Source of the DNA: Bacilli bacterium
GTDB lineage: Bacteria > Bacillota_I > Bacilli_A > RFN20 > CAG-826
NCBI GenBank assembly: GCA_900767825.1
Contig: CAAGAN010000029.1
Location: 62,001-126,000, forward strand
Direction of reading: 5' to 3'
DNA: 64,000 nt
Position numbers and translations under genes: made by a program. Under the pieces are notes generated by a model. It did not search any database and had not been told where the DNA came from. It saw nothing but the letters and a program-made list of their open reading frames with translations. Numbering within the stretch: position 1 is the first letter of the stretch; every line of letters starts with the position of its first letter. Below, in pieces: positions 18,115-27,760 of the stretch.

Positions 18115-19488
18115 ATGAAAAAATGGAAATTAATCTCCTGTTTATGCTTGTTAGGAGCTGCTACTCTTGCTTCTTGTGGCGAAAGTGACAAAGAAAAACC
18201 GATTCATTTCTTTGGCTGGGGTTCTGCTGAAGAGCAAGAAAACTTCCAAATCATGATTAATAATTTCATGGAAGATAATCCTGGTGTTACAGTCAAATAT
18301 GAAGCTGTCAGTGCGACTAACTATTCCAAACTTCTTCAAAATAAATCAAAGAATCTTCCAGATGTTTTTTATATGCCTGATTATGATTTCCTTCAGTGGG
18401 TTAGTACTGGAAAACTTCTAGATCTTTCTGAATATGTTACCGAAGATGATTTAAAAGATATTTGGCCAGTTGCCAAGACAATGTTTAGATATGATTCCGA
18501 GACTAAGCAACTTGGAAAAGGTGATGCTTTATATGGACTTGCTAAAGACTTAGGACCTTATAGTCTTGTTTATAACAAAACTGCAATGCTTAACATCATT
18601 AAAGCAAAGAAATTGACTGGTAAAGATGGCAAGGAACTTCAACTTCCAAGTGCAACTGATCCAATGAGTTGGACTGAATTTGTTGAATATTTCTCAAAAT
18701 TCAAAGATAACGAATATAACGCCTATCCTCTTGGCTATTATGAACCAATGCATGCCGTATATTCTAATAATGCCGATTTCTGGACCGAAGATACTAAAAC
18801 ATCTACTATCAATACCAAAAATTTCAAAGATGCAATCCAATGGATCGCTGATTTGAGTTTAAAACATGGAATTGCTCCTAATGCTAAAGAAGCCAAATCA
18901 AGCAACGGCTATCAAAGATTCCTTAACCAAAAGTGCTTAGTTACATTTATGGGTCCTTGGGATCAAAAGGCATATTGGAATTCAATAGATTTCGATTTTG
19001 ATATCATGCCTACCCCATATGGAACTGCTGCTGGAGCAAAATCCACTTCTTGGATTGGCTCAGTTGCCATTAGCTGCCGTAAATTCAATAAGAACGAAAC
19101 AAAAAGAAAAGAAGAAGCAATTCGTCTGGCTAAATATTTAACTCTAGGAGAAAAATGTGCCAAGCTTAATTATCAATTAGGACAAGCTATGCCTAATTTA
19201 ATGAGTATGGCCAAGACTGATTGGATTAATAATGTCGGACTAGAAGGAAGGCAAACTCTTCCAGAGCATAAGAATGTCTGGCTAGATATTACAACCGGAA
19301 ATGACAAAGTTACTTATCATAACCGCGCTAGATATTACCTATATTACAATTCTTCCTATGATGATTTGATTAGCAATATCGCCGATAATGTAAATACAGG
19401 TTTAAAGAGCGCTTCTCAATATCTCGATGAATATTATTCCGCCCACCAAGATTCTTTAGATGAAAATGCAATTGCAATGCAAGATTAA
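18115..19488 (+). CDS. CUT1 ABC transporter sugar-binding lipoprotein
   Basis: A 457-residue extracellular solute-binding protein of family 1. The signal peptide ends in the lipobox LASC (Cys21), so it is membrane-anchored on the outside. HFFGWGSAEEQ opens the mature domain and YKLLQNK..-type and LPDVFYMPDY segments (about residues 75-90) fit this family. It captures an oligosaccharide and delivers it to the two permeases encoded 2 bases downstream. No ATPase gene is in the operon, so MsmK (5.5 kb) probably powers it. The GH43 enzymes downstream suggest an arabinose- or xylose-containing ligand (inference). Confidence 0.93.
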   Translation: MKKWKLISCLCLLGAATLASCGESDKEKPIHFFGWGSAEEQENFQIMINNFMEDNPGVTVKYEAVSATNYSKLLQNKSKNLPDVFYMPDYDFLQWVSTGKLLDLSEYVTEDDLKDIWPVAKTMFRYDSETKQLGKGDALYGLAKDLGPYSLVYNKTAMLNIIKAKKLTGKDGKELQLPSATDPMSWTEFVEYFSKFKDNEYNAYPLGYYEPMHAVYSNNADFWTEDTKTSTINTKNFKDAIQWIADLSLKHGIAPNAKEAKSSNGYQRFLNQKCLVTFMGPWDQKAYWNSIDFDFDIMPTPYGTAAGAKSTSWIGSVAISCRKFNKNETKRKEEAIRLAKYLTLGEKCAKLNYQLGQAMPNLMSMAKTDWINNVGLEGRQTLPEHKNVWLDITTGNDKVTYHNRARYYLYYNSSYDDLISNIADNVNTGLKSASQYLDEYYSAHQDSLDENAIAMQD

Positions 19489-19490
19489 TT

Positions 19491-20423
19491 ATGAGCGAGG
19501 ATATTTTAGACAAACTAAGGCTAGAAAATTACGCCTTAGAGAATTCAAAAAAGAAGGAAAAACTTTCTAAAAGCGCAAAGAAAGAAGAAAGAACTGCTTT
19601 CTTGTTCATTCTAGTTCCTTTAATTGGGTTTATTATTTTCACCCTAATTTCATCTGGGTTTTCTATATATCAATCTTTCACTGACTATAATCCGATTAGA
19701 GATAGCGGCAAGTGGGTTGGCTTTAATAACTACATCAACCTATTTAAGAACAAAGATTTCATAAATGCGGTATCTAATACGGTTGTCTTACTTTTATCAA
19801 TTCCGTTAGGCATAACTGCAGGGTTATTGCTAGCCGTTTATTTAAAACAATTAGCACATGGATCAAAGCTTTTGTCCTTATTGTTCTATTTACCTGCCGT
19901 TACTAGCGCGGTTTCAATATGTGTCATTTGGCAATACATGTTCAATTATGAATATGGTTTGATCAACAAGATGTTCAATCTCCATATCAACTGGTTTGAT
20001 AACAATGATTTCTTCTTGATTAAGATTGCTATCTTCATAAAAGGTGTCTGGGGTGGCATGGGCGGAACAATGATCCTATATGCTGCCGGGTTAAATAATG
20101 TCCCTGATGATTATTATGAATGTTCTGAAATCGATGGGGCATCTAGGTGGCAACAATTCATACATATAACTGTTCCGATGGTTTCTCCTACTACTTTCTA
20201 TTTAGTAGTAACCCAAATCATTTCTCACTTACAGGCTTATGCCGATGCAGCAATATTTACCAAAGGTACAAAGCCTGCACAGACGATTATTTATTACATT
20301 TGGACATATGGTATAGAAGATGGGAAATATGGGATGGCATCAGCTGCCGCTGTTAGTTTAGCTGTTGTTATTGCCTTAGTTACCATTATCCAATTCAAGA
20401 GGAGCAAGATGTTTGATATTTAA
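19491..20423 (+). CDS. CUT1 ABC sugar permease, MalF/UgpA type
   Basis: A 310-residue inner-membrane permease with six predicted membrane segments after a charged N-terminal stretch of about 35 residues. The EAA loop that docks the ATPase reads YECSEIDGASRWQQF near residue 205. It pairs with the next gene to form the translocation channel. It starts 2 bases after the binding-protein gene and is followed after 2 bases by its partner, so all three are one transcript. Confidence 0.94.
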   Translation: MSEDILDKLRLENYALENSKKKEKLSKSAKKEERTAFLFILVPLIGFIIFTLISSGFSIYQSFTDYNPIRDSGKWVGFNNYINLFKNKDFINAVSNTVVLLLSIPLGITAGLLLAVYLKQLAHGSKLLSLLFYLPAVTSAVSICVIWQYMFNYEYGLINKMFNLHINWFDNNDFFLIKIAIFIKGVWGGMGGTMILYAAGLNNVPDDYYECSEIDGASRWQQFIHITVPMVSPTTFYLVVTQIISHLQAYADAAIFTKGTKPAQTIIYYIWTYGIEDGKYGMASAAAVSLAVVIALVTIIQFKRSKMFDI

Positions 20424-20425
20424 TT

Positions 20426-21364
20426 ATGGATAGAGTTGAGTTATTGAACAATGTTCCTTTGGCTCTTGCCCAAAGCGAAGAAGCATCAAATAGCAAGAAA
20501 AAGAAATTCGCGAGGTTTTCACGTTTTTCCACATCGGAAAAGATAATTTATATTGTTTCTACCGTAATTGTCATTTTATTAGCCCTTACAATGCTTTTCC
20601 CATTCTATTGGATGTTTGCTAGCGCTTTAAAAAGCGTTGCTGAAAACATGTCCTTAGATTTAGTTCTTTGGTCTGCTAATCCTAACTGGGGTGTATTTGA
20701 AAAGCTATTCAACAAATATGATTTCGGTAGGGCTATTTTAAATACTGTCATCATTGAAATCAGCATTATTCCGGTTGGAACTTTTGTTTCTTCCTTGGCG
20801 GCTTTTGCTTTTGCTAAGATGCATTTTAGACATAAGAAAGCATTATTAATTACCATCATGGTCGGTATGATGATTCCTTATAGCGCAGTCATGCTTCCTC
20901 AATATAGAGCCTATGATTCGATGGGTTTAATCGGAACGCTTTGGCCAATTATAATTCCTGGTCTATTTGGAAGAATTTCCATGATGTTCTTCCTTATTAC
21001 ATATATGAAAGGCGCTATCCATGATTCTATTATCGAATCAGCAAAAATAGATGGTTCTTCTTTCTTTAGGATGTATTGGCAAATCGCACTCCCTTTAGCA
21101 AAAAATGCCATTTTTGCGCAGATAATTTTCTGGTTTGTAGGAATTTGGAATGACTATTTTGCACCTTCTTTATATTTAACAAACGAGAACATAAGGACTG
21201 TACAAGTTGTTTTAAACCTATTAAATAGCGATACAGGAGGCAATCTTGAATTCCCTGTTATGATGGCCGGCGCTTTTGTTAGCTCGATACCTATGATTAT
21301 CTTCTTCTTAATATTCAGGAATATGTTTGTAGGTTCTATTACGATGAGTGGGGTCAAAGAATAA
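20426..21364 (+). CDS. CUT1 ABC sugar permease, MalG/UgpE type
   Basis: A 312-residue permease with a charged N-terminus, six predicted membrane segments and an EAA loop (ESAKIDGSSFFRMYWQIALP near residue 210). The C-terminus (GSITMSGVKE) is typical for MalG-like subunits of Gram-positive CUT1 systems. It completes the importer with the preceding permease. Its stop overlaps the start of the GH43 gene by one base, implying coupled translation of uptake and cytosolic cleavage. Confidence 0.94.
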   Translation: MDRVELLNNVPLALAQSEEASNSKKKKFARFSRFSTSEKIIYIVSTVIVILLALTMLFPFYWMFASALKSVAENMSLDLVLWSANPNWGVFEKLFNKYDFGRAILNTVIIEISIIPVGTFVSSLAAFAFAKMHFRHKKALLITIMVGMMIPYSAVMLPQYRAYDSMGLIGTLWPIIIPGLFGRISMMFFLITYMKGAIHDSIIESAKIDGSSFFRMYWQIALPLAKNAIFAQIIFWFVGIWNDYFAPSLYLTNENIRTVQVVLNLLNSDTGGNLEFPVMMAGAFVSSIPMIIFFLIFRNMFVGSITMSGVKE

Positions 21365-23343
21365 TGAAGCACTGCAATCCGATTGATTTCAAAGAGAATA
21401 ATTTCCGCGATTATGGGGATCCCTATGTTTTAAGACATGACGGAACTTATTATTTATACTTTACCTCTGCTAATCCAGAAGGACTACCTAGGGTTTATTC
21501 TTCGCTTGATTTAATTAATTATGAAGATTTAGGCGAGATAACTAGTGATCCTAAAGCAATTTGTTCCTTCGCCCCGGAAGTTTTATATGCATTTGGTAAA
21601 TTCTATATGGTTACTTCTCCTAGAGGGAATGGCCATTATGTATTTACTTCTACTTCTCCAACTGGTCCATTTATTAGAATTACTGATAATATCAATTCGA
21701 TGATTGATGGAAGCCTGTTTGTCTCTAAACAAGGCAAATTGCATTTCTTAAGAGCTTCTTCTAGCGGAACCATCATCTTAGATATGGATGAAAACGGGAA
21801 TGTATCTAACCACCGCTTAATTCCTTTATCTTTGGATGGTTGGACCGAAGGGCCATCATTAATCAATTACGAAGGCAAATATTATCTTTTCTATTGTGGG
21901 AACCACTATTGTGCGACCGGATATAGGGTCAATTATGCCGTTTCTAGCCGTTTAAGCGGTCCTTATGTTGATGGAATTAATAATTCATTAATTATTAGCA
22001 CGGACACACCTATATCAAAATTAGGACATTCTAGCGAAGTTTTATCACCCGATCTATGCTCTTATCTAATTTTCTATCATGGGATGACAAATGCCCCAGG
22101 TAGACATAAAAGAGTAGTAAATTTCGACAGGTTATTAATTAAAGATGGAAATGTAAGCACTTCCCCTACTTTCTTTGAGGTAGAAAAATACCGTAAGCCT
22201 ACAAATTACTATAGGGGAAAAGAAAAAGAAACCTCCTTTAAATTTGCTAATCCTGCTAAAAAAGAATTTGTCCTAGAAGCCTTTATGGATAATAAGACTA
22301 TTATAGAATTAGGAAATGGATATTCTTTATCTTTTGCAAACGGTTATATTTCCTTAATTCATGATGGACATGTAGTCGAAAAGTCTATTAACAATTTTGA
22401 TTTTAATTATTCTCATACAGTTAGAATCGAGAACAAAGATAAGCTATATATCTATATCGATACAGCTAATGTTGCTTGCTTTGATTCTATCCTTCCTGGC
22501 GCTTTGGGTTATAAAAAAGAAGAAGGAAATCACGTTGGATTCTTTGGTTATTCAAATGTTGAAGATAACCAATTCAAACGTGCCATCCCTGGTTATTATT
22601 CTTCTAAATTCCTTAATAATGAAAACGGGAAAATTGGTTTTGATTATGTAGCCAAAGATAAGACAAATTATGAGCTGTCTTTGTTATTAGCTTGGAAAGA
22701 AGAAACCACAATTAAGGTTAACGGGAAGCCGTATAAAATCGATTCTAATAAATCTGAATTCGCTTCATTATTTGTTTCGCTAGGAACGGTAGAACTAGAA
22801 AAAGAGGGGACCCTCTATATCGAATTTGATGAAAATAAGGTTCAAATAGTCGGTTTGAAACTAGAAGAAGTTAAATCTTTAGAATCTTATTCAAACTTCT
22901 CTAGCGAAGAGAAAATAGATAAATTCCAAATTAATGAAACCGAAGGAAACAATGAAGTAAGCGTTAAGTTTGTTAATAAAGGATATACTCCTTATTCAGA
23001 AGCAGGGATCTTATTGAATGTAACTTCCTTTTCTAAAGATACCATTCAGTGTAGACATCATTTAAATGGTTTATTTGTAGGATTTAGAAATAAACTTTTA
23101 GTAATTGATGATTATAGATATAAGGCCACAAGAGTTTTTGATAAACCACTTCCGATTGAAGAGAATAAAGAATACTCGTTAAGGGTTAGTTACAAAGATT
23201 CTTTGTTAAATATCTATCTAGATGATTCCTTGATGTTTAGTATTTATCATCCTTCATTAAATACTTTTGGACGCGATGGACTTTATAGAAGCGAAAATTC
23301 TAATGTTGAATTTAGCGATTTCAAAGCAAGGAGGGTTTTATGA
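21364..23343 (+). CDS. Cytosolic GH43-like beta-propeller glycosidase
   Basis: A 659-residue protein without signal peptide. The N-terminal ~290 residues form a GH43-type five-bladed propeller with the expected acidic triad: Asp19 in RDYGDPYV, Asp115 in MIDGSLF and Glu162 in WTEGPSL. The C-terminal part contains two beta-sandwich-like regions (about 300-500 and 520-659), the last resembling a concanavalin-like domain. GH43 members are arabinofuranosidases, xylosidases or galactosidases acting on side chains. Its location right behind the permeases implies action on the imported oligosaccharide. It is a paralogue of the secreted GH43 at 25.3 kb. Confidence 0.87.
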   Translation: MKHCNPIDFKENNFRDYGDPYVLRHDGTYYLYFTSANPEGLPRVYSSLDLINYEDLGEITSDPKAICSFAPEVLYAFGKFYMVTSPRGNGHYVFTSTSPTGPFIRITDNINSMIDGSLFVSKQGKLHFLRASSSGTIILDMDENGNVSNHRLIPLSLDGWTEGPSLINYEGKYYLFYCGNHYCATGYRVNYAVSSRLSGPYVDGINNSLIISTDTPISKLGHSSEVLSPDLCSYLIFYHGMTNAPGRHKRVVNFDRLLIKDGNVSTSPTFFEVEKYRKPTNYYRGKEKETSFKFANPAKKEFVLEAFMDNKTIIELGNGYSLSFANGYISLIHDGHVVEKSINNFDFNYSHTVRIENKDKLYIYIDTANVACFDSILPGALGYKKEEGNHVGFFGYSNVEDNQFKRAIPGYYSSKFLNNENGKIGFDYVAKDKTNYELSLLLAWKEETTIKVNGKPYKIDSNKSEFASLFVSLGTVELEKEGTLYIEFDENKVQIVGLKLEEVKSLESYSNFSSEEKIDKFQINETEGNNEVSVKFVNKGYTPYSEAGILLNVTSFSKDTIQCRHHLNGLFVGFRNKLLVIDDYRYKATRVFDKPLPIEENKEYSLRVSYKDSLLNIYLDDSLMFSIYHPSLNTFGRDGLYRSENSNVEFSDFKARRVL

Positions 23344-23471
23344 AAAGAAATGTTATTGTTGTAGCTATTTGGGCCTCTTTGATTTTAGCAATTGTCCTAT
23401 TCTGCTTGATTTATGTAATTGCTAAGGGCGCTACATCGACCGATTTAGCTATCTTTGGAGGCAATTTATGA
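23340..23471 (+). CDS. 43-residue single-pass membrane microprotein
   Basis: A short ORF with a strong AAGGAGGG ribosome binding site. Its ATG overlaps the GH43 stop (ATGA) and its own TGA overlaps the next ATG in the same way, so it is translated in step with both neighbours. The product begins MKRN, has one membrane helix (about residues 5-28, rich in Ile, Val, Leu) and a short polar end. I do not recognise a family. It may be a small transporter or sensor subunit, or an assembly factor for the lipoproteins encoded next to it (inference). Confidence 0.7.
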   Translation: MKRNVIVVAIWASLILAIVLFCLIYVIAKGATSTDLAIFGGNL

Positions 23472-25297
23472 AACGTAAACTACTTCTACTGATTTTGCTT
23501 TCTTCTTTGCTTGCTTCCTGTGGGATAAAAGTAGATGACCCTTATATGGATAGTCATGATGCTTTCTCTTATAACGGTAATTTTGAAAATCCTGAATTAA
23601 ATATTGATGGGAAAGATGATGAAGAAGCTTGGAAAAACGAATACGCTTCCCCTATTTATTCAATAACCTATCAATCAAAATCATCTAATAACACAGAAAG
23701 CCAAAGATATAGGGCTGATTTTAAACTCTATAGAGGTGAAAAGGAATTATGTGTATTTGTTAAAGTTACAGATTCAAACTTATTAGTAGTCGGCAACGAT
23801 AATGGCAACAACGTTTCCTTAAGTGACTCCGTAGAAATATATCTAGACACCCTTCTAAATGGAGGAGAACGTCCTCAATCTGATGATTATCAAATTAACC
23901 TAGGTATTCATAATAAGACCCGTGTACTTGTTGGAAACGGATCTGGTTGGTCTTCTTGGACTGGATTAGTCCAATATGAAGCCATTCTAAACGGAACGAT
24001 GAATAAGGAAGATGATGTAGATGAAGGCTATTCAATTGAAATGTCTATTCCTTATAAGCAAATAGGGATTGAACGTGATACTAAGATTGGAGTTGCATTT
24101 GGATTAGTTGATAAATATTCATCAAAGACTACTAATTCAAAGATGTGGTATGGATTAACTTATAAAGGTAATTTCGCTAATCCGCAAAAGCCAGATACTT
24201 ATTTTATTTACGATAAAAATAGCCTTTCTATCCCTCCTGTTCCTACTTATGATGAAACAAAAGACACCCATGAATATAAATTTGGTTATGGTAGTTTAAA
24301 AGCAGGAAAGACTACTTCTGCTAATCATCCAGAAATCGATATAGGCGTATTTAGAAAAGATGATGAAGTTGCCTTTAGATTAGACAACAAAGGGGCTGGA
24401 TGGGGTGATAATTCAGCTTATTGGTTCTATTTCGATGGCGGAGAATATGGGAAAACTGCTAGGGATGAAAACTCTTGGTGCATAAGACTTACTCCAGTTG
24501 GAGGAGTGACTAATTTCTTCTATTTAGGTGGTCCAAATCTGAATAAAGATGTTGCTAGCAAAAACAAGTTATCTGTAATGGTTAATAATAGATATATGTA
24601 TCTTTGCTATTCGTTGTCATTGATCAATGAAAAATATGCCTCTAAGCCTATTGCATTTGCTCTTGCTTCGGCTGATTTAACTACCCAAAAAGTAATGGTT
24701 ACAATGACTAGCGAGAACGGCAAGGCGAGCATGTCAAACCCATCTACATTCGCCTGGATTGATTCTAACGGGGAATTATTCTCTAATGATTACAACCCAG
24801 AAAAAGATACAACTCCATATTTAACCTCCGTTGGCTTAATTAAAGACAATCCAGTCGATATTTATAGGAAAGAAAACATCCTCAAATTAAGGGTTAAGGC
24901 TGTTGATGAGGCTTTAATGAGTAATTATTCAATCACCTTTTATTTCGACGCTTCTAGTAAGGAATCTACCACTAGGAATAACTCTACTTGGTGCTTAAGA
25001 ATAAAACTTAAAGAAAAGACTGTTAAAGATTATTTCACGTTAGGCCCAGATAACAAAAATAAGGCTATCTTGCAGACTGGAATCATCTTAGAGGTATCTT
25101 CTAAATACCTAGTTGTTAGTTTGCCTTTAGATGGGGTTTCCTCTTCATATAAAGATAAGGACATTGGGTTTACCTGTTCTTTATTTAACCACGAATTTAC
25201 GAAATTAGATTCAACAATGAAAGCAAATGAAGTTCAGACTAATAATTCCAATCCATCTACATTTGTTTGGATTGATTCGGCTTCTAATTTGATATAA
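23468..25297 (+). CDS. Lipoprotein with CBM9/DOMON-like carbohydrate-binding domains
   Basis: A 609-residue lipoprotein (lipobox LASC, Cys18). The first domain (about 35-250) has the CBM9 opening NPELNIDGKDDEEAW, followed by VFVKVTDSNLL and DSVEIYLDT strands. Two further domains (about 265-430 and 440-609) share the signatures VAFRLDNKG / W..YFDGG and FAWIDSNGELF / FVWIDSASNL, so the protein looks like three related sandwich modules. No catalytic motif is visible. It probably holds substrate at the surface for the secreted GH43 encoded next. A GGAGG site precedes the ATG, which overlaps the microprotein stop. Confidence 0.82.
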   Translation: MKRKLLLLILLSSLLASCGIKVDDPYMDSHDAFSYNGNFENPELNIDGKDDEEAWKNEYASPIYSITYQSKSSNNTESQRYRADFKLYRGEKELCVFVKVTDSNLLVVGNDNGNNVSLSDSVEIYLDTLLNGGERPQSDDYQINLGIHNKTRVLVGNGSGWSSWTGLVQYEAILNGTMNKEDDVDEGYSIEMSIPYKQIGIERDTKIGVAFGLVDKYSSKTTNSKMWYGLTYKGNFANPQKPDTYFIYDKNSLSIPPVPTYDETKDTHEYKFGYGSLKAGKTTSANHPEIDIGVFRKDDEVAFRLDNKGAGWGDNSAYWFYFDGGEYGKTARDENSWCIRLTPVGGVTNFFYLGGPNLNKDVASKNKLSVMVNNRYMYLCYSLSLINEKYASKPIAFALASADLTTQKVMVTMTSENGKASMSNPSTFAWIDSNGELFSNDYNPEKDTTPYLTSVGLIKDNPVDIYRKENILKLRVKAVDEALMSNYSITFYFDASSKESTTRNNSTWCLRIKLKEKTVKDYFTLGPDNKNKAILQTGIILEVSSKYLVVSLPLDGVSSSYKDKDIGFTCSLFNHEFTKLDSTMKANEVQTNNSNPSTFVWIDSASNLI

Positions 25298-25309
25298 AAG
25301 GAGAAAGAT

Positions 25310-27712
25310 ATGAAAAAAGGTGTATTAAGTTTAGCGTTTATTCCCCTACTTCTTTTGTCTTCTTGCGGCGAAGTCGATACAAATAGTGATGTTTGCTCTA
25401 TAACTGAATTAACTTCTTCTTCCCCCCGTGAAATGTATGATAATTCCTATGGAAAAGATAGGATTCCAGATTATTGGGATTCTTATGGCTGTGGCGATCC
25501 TTTTGTTTATAGATACGATGGGATGTATTACCTAATTGTTTCTACTAAATCTATGGAAACAGGCGTCATGGGATGGAAGTCAAAAGACATGCTCACTTGG
25601 GAAAAAGTACAGGCCGAAGGACTTCCTGAGGGATATGTTTCAGTTGACGAATCTACTTTTACAGCGTATGCCCCTGAAGTTATTTATAAAGACGGTTGGT
25701 TCTATATGTGTGAATCAAGAAGAGGGCAAGGGCACTATATATTGCGTTCGCGTTCACCTGAGGGTCCATTTGTTAAATACATTGACAATTTCGGTGAAAG
25801 AATTGATGGTTCGTTTTTCCTAGATGATGATGAAACTTTGTATTTCCTTAGGGCTAATAACGACGGAATTAGAATTAATAAAATGGATGATGATTTAAAT
25901 ATCATTGGAAAGGTTAATTTGGAGAATACAATGATCGGCGGATGGACCGAAGGCCCGGGCTTAATCAAGAAAGATGGTTTCTATTATTTGACCTTTACTG
26001 GAACTGCAGTTACTTCCCCTGGGTATAGGGTTGCCTATTCATATTTTGATTCAAATGTAACTGATAAAGCTATGTTCCGTAGGGGCGCGTTTCAATATGG
26101 ATCTTGTATTTTGCTTAACACGTCTAGTGAATATAACGGATTAGGACATAGCGCTTCTGTATTAGGTCCGAATATGGATTCCTACTACATGGTCTATCAC
26201 GATTTAATTAGTTTAAACGGACCATATAGGCGTTTTAACATGGCTAGGATGTTATTTAATGGATCTGAACTAGGTGTTAATCATCCTGAAAAGAAGGATA
26301 ATCTAGTTCCTCAGATGCCTGACTTCTCTTCCTATAATAAAGAAGGGTTTGATTTAGAGAATGGTTTTGTTCTTTCCAATAAGTCTACCTCTAGTTATTT
26401 TACCGTTGAATTCAATACAAGGGGTGAAGGAAAGAAGATGGTTTTATCTTATTCTTCTCCAAGCGATTATGCTTATGTTATTAATAATTCTAATAAGATT
26501 ACTTTGCATCAAGTTAGCAATGGAAATGATAAGGTTTTAGCCTCTTCTACGTTAAATAAACAATATGATTACGACTATTTGCATTCATATCGTATTCAAT
26601 ATAAAGATTCAAGATTTGCGCTTTATTTTGATTCAATGAAGAAGATTGACGTTATGTTAGACACTGCTTTAAAAGAAGGCAAAATCGGTTATGAAGAAGG
26701 AAGCGATTATTCATTTACTGCATTTACGAATGACGCCTTTGATTCAAGTGAGAAAAGAGACTGGAAGCAAGATAAATTCTATGCCTCTGAATATGATGAA
26801 GAAAAATCAACTTTCAAATCTGATTTAATAAGAATTGAAAAGAGTGAAGCCGGGAACGGGGTCGATGGATCTAAAGCCGTTAGACTTAATAAAGGCGAAA
26901 GAGCTTCTTATAGAGTTTATCTAAATGAAGATAGCAATTATGGAATCGATCTAACTGTTCCTTACACATCCATGGGCAAACACATTGGAATAAGGCTAGA
27001 TAATGGAAAAACCTATAAGTGTAAGATTCCTTCATATAGTTCTTTGAATGACGTTATTAAGGTTAATGTTGGTCAAATAGAAGGAAGCAAAGGAACCCAT
27101 TACCTCACCTTTTATGGCCTTGAAGACGGTATAGAATTCATCAATGGCGAATTTTATAAGACTACAAATAATAAATTGACATTTGAGAACGATTTGAAAT
27201 CATTCGTTACTCATGGTGTTAATTATGTAAATATGTGGAAGATAAAATATGATGGCCATTATGCCTTAAGCGGGAATAGACAACTTCTATATATTGGCGA
27301 TTCTACAATGAGAGATTATGAAGTTGAAGTCGATATGACTCTTGATGGAGAAACGCAGGCTACAAGTGCCGGAATATTGCTTAGGGGTTCAAATGCTGCC
27401 TTTGCTAGTTCAGATAGCGATGACTCAATCCAAGGCTTCTATTGTGGGTTAGGGAATTCGAGTGCGTCTATTAAGGAATGCAATTATGGCGATACCCTTT
27501 CCGGACCTAGCGATGCTGGAATTAACTTGTTTCCAAGCGGAGAAAAGATACATCTAAAAGCAATCGCAAAAGGCAATAATATCTCTTTATATATTAATGG
27601 TGAGTTGTCCTTAAATTACCTAAGTTTAACTGGCCCAACTCATGGTCCTGCCGCTTTATATACTTGTGGAGCTGCCGCAGTATATCAAAACTTAAAGGTT
27701 ACAATCCTTTAA
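25310..27712 (+). CDS. Secreted GH43-like lipoprotein with C-terminal ConA-like domain
   Basis: An 800-residue lipoprotein (lipobox LSSC, Cys19). A GH43-type propeller spans about residues 55-345 with the triad Asp63 (CGDPFVY), Asp166 (RIDGSFF) and Glu214 (WTEGPGL). Sandwich domains follow, with a CBM-like region near 500-615 and a concanavalin-like domain at the end (DYEVEVDMTL, SAGILLRGS). It is the extracellular paralogue of the cytosolic GH43 four genes upstream, so one removes side chains outside and the other inside. It is the last gene of the operon and has an AAGGAG site. Confidence 0.87.
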   Translation: MKKGVLSLAFIPLLLLSSCGEVDTNSDVCSITELTSSSPREMYDNSYGKDRIPDYWDSYGCGDPFVYRYDGMYYLIVSTKSMETGVMGWKSKDMLTWEKVQAEGLPEGYVSVDESTFTAYAPEVIYKDGWFYMCESRRGQGHYILRSRSPEGPFVKYIDNFGERIDGSFFLDDDETLYFLRANNDGIRINKMDDDLNIIGKVNLENTMIGGWTEGPGLIKKDGFYYLTFTGTAVTSPGYRVAYSYFDSNVTDKAMFRRGAFQYGSCILLNTSSEYNGLGHSASVLGPNMDSYYMVYHDLISLNGPYRRFNMARMLFNGSELGVNHPEKKDNLVPQMPDFSSYNKEGFDLENGFVLSNKSTSSYFTVEFNTRGEGKKMVLSYSSPSDYAYVINNSNKITLHQVSNGNDKVLASSTLNKQYDYDYLHSYRIQYKDSRFALYFDSMKKIDVMLDTALKEGKIGYEEGSDYSFTAFTNDAFDSSEKRDWKQDKFYASEYDEEKSTFKSDLIRIEKSEAGNGVDGSKAVRLNKGERASYRVYLNEDSNYGIDLTVPYTSMGKHIGIRLDNGKTYKCKIPSYSSLNDVIKVNVGQIEGSKGTHYLTFYGLEDGIEFINGEFYKTTNNKLTFENDLKSFVTHGVNYVNMWKIKYDGHYALSGNRQLLYIGDSTMRDYEVEVDMTLDGETQATSAGILLRGSNAAFASSDSDDSIQGFYCGLGNSSASIKECNYGDTLSGPSDAGINLFPSGEKIHLKAIAKGNNISLYINGELSLNYLSLTGPTHGPAALYTCGAAAVYQNLKVTIL

Positions 27713-27735
27713 CCCACCACTGTTCCTCCTTTATG

Positions 27736-27760
27736 GGCCTTGCTTGCAGGGCCTATTTTA
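27736..27760. terminator. Terminator at the end of the CUT1/GH43 operon
   Basis: A 7-bp stem GGCCTTG / CAGGGCC (one G-U) with a 4-nt loop, followed by TATTTTAATTT. It lies at the meeting point of two convergent genes. Confidence 0.65.
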
